NCBI RefSeq assembly: GCF_018881755.1
Contig: NZ_JACVPS010000006.1
Span: forward strand, 62,001-126,000
From: Polynucleobacter finlandensis
GTDB taxonomy: Bacteria; Pseudomonadota; Gammaproteobacteria; Burkholderiales; Burkholderiaceae
Direction: 5' to 3'
DNA length: 64,000 bases
The notes under the pieces are model-generated. The model did no database searches. It was not told the DNA's origin and saw only the letters and a program-made list of their open reading frames with translations. This document shows, one piece after another, positions 61,215-64,000 of this stretch (position 1 is the stretch's first letter; each line of letters begins with the position of its first letter). Position numbers and translations under genes: made by a program.

Positions 61215-64000
61215 ATGTCATTTTTCCGTTTCTTGCCTGGGGCTGATGCCCTCTCAGCCTTCCGCCAACAGCGTCTTTTAGCATCCCTAGCGGCCCAAGG
61301 TGTTGAACTCGAGTCTATTGAGGCTCAGTATCTCCACTTCATCTGGTCTGAATCAGATCTCGATGTCAAAAATCAAGAAATTCTTGCTAGCCTTTTAACC
61401 TACGGACAGCCTTTCGTATCAAAGTTAAAGTCGGGAAACTCATGGTTTAGCAAAGGATCTAAGCTTTGTGAAGACGCAGTCGTCATCCCTAGATTTGGCA
61501 CGGTATCGCCATGGGCTAGTAAAGCTACTGACATTGCGCGTCAATGCGCTTTGAACGTGCTCCGGATTGAACGTGGCGTTCAGTTTGCATGGCAATCTAA
61601 AAAAGAATTAACCCAAACCCAAACAAATATTGTTTTGGCAGCTATTCATGATCGGATGACAGAAGCTGTTGTTGACAGCACAGATCAGGCTCAAGCTTTG
61701 TACCAAACTTTGGCAGATCGTCCGCTCTTGCGCATTCCAGTATTGACAGAAGGAAGGGTTGCACTAGACAAAGCGAACCAAGAGTTGGGCCTTGCTTTAT
61801 CTGATGATGAAGTTGCTTACCTCACAGAGAATTTTATACGTCTAGAGCGCAATCCAAGTGATGTTGAACTCATCATGTTTGCCCAGGCAAATAGCGAACA
61901 CTGTCGCCATAAGATTTTTAATTCTTCATGGACGATTGACGGCGATGATCAAGAACTTTCCTTGTTTGCCATGATCCGTAATACCCATCAGCTTCGCCCC
62001 GAAGGCACTATCGTTGCTTACTCAGATAACTCCGCCATCATGGAAGGTTGTGAATCTGAGACCTGGGTGCCGCAAGGCAAAGATCAGCGCTATGAGAAAG
62101 ATATGCGCTTAGTGCATACCTTGATGAAGGTGGAAACCCACAATCACCCAACGGCGATTGCACCATTTCCTGGAGCCTCTACAGGCGCTGGTGGAGAAAT
62201 ACGAGATGAGGGTGCTACCGGTATAGGCGGACGCCCTAAAGCAGGCCTCACAGGCTTCTCGGTATCCAATTTAAATATCCCCGGCACTGATTTGCCTTGG
62301 GAGACTGAGAAGTACGGTAAGCCAGAGCGTATTGCTACACCATTGCAGATCATGATCGACGGTCCTTTGGGTGGAGCTGCTTTTAATAATGAGTTTGGCC
62401 GTCCCATTTTGGGTGGTTATTTCCGTGTGTTTGAGCAAACTTTAGATGGCACTCGCCGTGGATATCACAAGCCCATCATGATCGCCGGCGGTATTGGCAG
62501 CATTGATTCCATTCATACCCATAAAAAACCGATTCAAGCTGGTCATCTATTAATTCAGTTAGGTGGACCTGGAATGCGCATTGGTATGGGTGGCGCTACC
62601 GGCAGTTCTGTTGCAACTGGGACCAATACTGCAGATCTGGATTTTGATTCCGTCCAGCGCGGCAATCCAGAAATGGAACGCCGAGCACAAGAAGTGATTA
62701 ATGCTTGCCGCGCAATGGGCCAGAACAATCCGATTGTTTCTATACATGATGTCGGGGCAGGCGGTTTATCCAATGCTTTTCCCGAGTTAGCTGATGGTGC
62801 TGGCTTAGGTGCGAAATTTAAATTACGCAACATTCCACTCGAAGAGAGCGGCATGAGTCCTGCGGAAATTTGGTGCAATGAGTCTCAAGAACGTTATGTT
62901 CTCGCCATTGATTCTAAAGATTTGGATCTATTGAAGTCTTTATGCGAGCGTGAGCGTTGCTTATTTGCTGTCGTTGGCGAAGCTACCGATGAGCGTCAAC
63001 TTCTATTGACTGATAGCAAGCAGGAATCTGGAACTGATGCAGCCTTGCCAATCAACATGCCAATGGATGTGTTGTTGGGTAAACCACCACGCATGCACCG
63101 CGATGTTAAGCGTGTTCAGCAAGAATTTACTGAGCTCAACGTTACTGATGCTGATTTAGCGCAGTGTATTGCCTGGGTGTTACAACAACCAAGTGTGGCA
63201 AGTAAGTCATTCTTAATTACGATTGGCGATAGAACCGTAGGCGGCTTAAATTCTCGTGACCCATTCGTAGGTCCTTGGCAAGTGCCCGTCGCTGATTGCG
63301 CCGTCACAATGATGGACTACAAAGGTTATCGCGGTGAAGTGATGACCATGGGTGAGAGAACTCCTTTAGCCGTCATTGATGCTCCTGCTGCCGCACGTAT
63401 GGCTGTTGGTGAGGCCTTAACCAATTTACTGTCAGCTGATATCAACAGTTTGCAAGACGTCAAGCTATCAGCCAACTGGATGGCAGCATGCGGCGCACCC
63501 GGTGAAGATGCGAAGCTCTATGACTCTGTTCAAGCAATTGGTATGGATCTTTGCCCGGCATTGGGAATCTCTATTCCAGTCGGTAAAGATTCTTTATCTA
63601 TGGCAACAGAATGGCGTGATGGTGATCAGTCCAAGAAAGTGGTTTCACCGGTTTCCGCAATTATTTCTGCATTCGCTTCTGTTATCGATGTACGCAAGAC
63701 CTTAACGCCTGCTTTGACATTAAAAGATGCCAAGGGCGCAGCTTTAGAAACCGAGCTGATCTTGATTGACCTTGGTCGTGGCAAGAATCGTATGGCGGGT
63801 AGCATCCTTGCTCAAGTTCTCAATCAATCTGGCAAGGTAGCTCCGAATGTAGATCACCCAGAAGATCTCAAAGCGCTAGCTGCTGCCATTATTGAGCTGC
63901 GCAAAGAAAACAAATTGCTGGCGTATCACGACCGCTCTGATGGTGGTTTGCTAGCCTGTATTGCTGAGATGGCATTTGCCTCCCATTGCGGTATCTCTAT
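61215..64000 (+). CDS. purL: Phosphoribosylformylglycinamidine synthase, C-terminus outside the window
   Basis: Open from ATG 61215 to the window edge, 928 codons of an enzyme usually near 1300. It makes formylglycinamidine ribonucleotide in purine synthesis. The N-terminal PurS-like region begins [23 protein letters not shown]-binding and linker segments include [38 protein letters not shown] and [18 protein letters not shown], with [14 protein letters not shown] in the second half. The glutaminase domain should lie beyond 64000. It is the large single-chain gammaproteobacterial/betaproteobacterial type. Confidence 0.95.
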   Translation, partial: MSFFRFLPGADALSAFRQQRLLASLAAQGVELESIEAQYLHFIWSESDLDVKNQEILASLLTYGQPFVSKLKSGNSWFSKGSKLCEDAVVIPRFGTVSPWASKATDIARQCALNVLRIERGVQFAWQSKKELTQTQTNIVLAAIHDRMTEAVVDSTDQAQALYQTLADRPLLRIPVLTEGRVALDKANQELGLALSDDEVAYLTENFIRLERNPSDVELIMFAQANSEHCRHKIFNSSWTIDGDDQELSLFAMIRNTHQLRPEGTIVAYSDNSAIMEGCESETWVPQGKDQRYEKDMRLVHTLMKVETHNHPTAIAPFPGASTGAGGEIRDEGATGIGGRPKAGLTGFSVSNLNIPGTDLPWETEKYGKPERIATPLQIMIDGPLGGAAFNNEFGRPILGGYFRVFEQTLDGTRRGYHKPIMIAGGIGSIDSIHTHKKPIQAGHLLIQLGGPGMRIGMGGATGSSVATGTNTADLDFDSVQRGNPEMERRAQEVINACRAMGQNNPIVSIHDVGAGGLSNAFPELADGAGLGAKFKLRNIPLEESGMSPAEIWCNESQERYVLAIDSKDLDLLKSLCERERCLFAVVGEATDERQLLLTDSKQESGTDAALPINMPMDVLLGKPPRMHRDVKRVQQEFTELNVTDADLAQCIAWVLQQPSVASKSFLITIGDRTVGGLNSRDPFVGPWQVPVADCAVTMMDYKGYRGEVMTMGERTPLAVIDAPAAARMAVGEALTNLLSADINSLQDVKLSANWMAACGAPGEDAKLYDSVQAIGMDLCPALGISIPVGKDSLSMATEWRDGDQSKKVVSPVSAIISAFASVIDVRKTLTPALTLKDAKGAALETELILIDLGRGKNRMAGSILAQVLNQSGKVAPNVDHPEDLKALAAAIIELRKENKLLAYHDRSDGGLLACIAEMAFASHCGIS

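Noticed and set aside
1..64000. CRISPR array, rRNA genes or transposase/insertion sequence
   Set aside because: No regularly spaced identical repeats, rRNA segments or transposase-like proteins were seen in the window.

Overview
The window looks like a betaproteobacterial chromosome of moderate GC. The closest fit is Polynucleobacter or a related small-genome Burkholderiaceae, judged from gene order and protein style (tig-clpP-clpX-lon, parE-parC, phaC-phaB-phaR-rimO, a propionyl-CoA operon). This assignment rests on recognition, not on a search.

Layout: (1) 1-1434 holds two unrecognised minus-strand genes, one cut by the window edge, that look accessory. (2) 1668-5189 is a small redox cluster: a divergent two-helix membrane protein, then an outer-membrane porin-cytochrome, a diheme lipoprotein cytochrome c, a YceI protein and a small membrane protein. 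A perfect FNR/ANR box sits at the class II position before this cluster. (3) 5190-5732 has no convincing gene but carries three inverted repeats in a row. (4) 5733-10416 is a minus-strand train of 13 intact tiny genes and one frameshifted gene, nearly all for exported lipoproteins, periplasmic or membrane proteins. Many overlap by 4 bp, and DNA for signal peptides is shared between different genes. (5) 10586-11950 is a tyrosine recombinase abutting the 3' end of tRNA-Arg(CCU) at 12102-12173. This is the classic right border of a tRNA-inserted genomic island; its left border was not found and may lie outside the window.

From 12198 onward the window is ordinary chromosome: an MFS carrier with a class III CoA transferase; topoisomerase IV; molybdenum-hydroxylase maturation genes (XdhC/CoxI, MocA, CoxD and CoxE types) beside RidA and two small c-type cytochromes; a GntR regulator divergent from a complete propionyl-CoA to succinyl-CoA operon (mutase, MeaB, PccB, PccA, epimerase) that runs into tsaB-rimI and a HolD-like gene; lplT/alr; bamD/rluD/pgeF; polyhydroxyalkanoate genes with rimO and a thiolase; serB, mfd, ispD-ispF; a nitroreductase; tRNA-Leu(UAG); the tig-clpP-clpX-lon proteostasis block; tRNA-Val(UAC); a shortened PpiD; tesA divergent from an ABC ATPase; and purL running off the right edge.

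Most striking points: the mosaic operon of small exported proteins on the island, including one broken member; the FNR-positioned porin-cytochrome cluster; a catalytically dead UDG-like protein in the rimI-holD position; a PpiD that seems to lack its parvulin domain; and several core genes whose best -10 box lies only 6-8 bases before the start codon, suggesting leaderless mRNAs.
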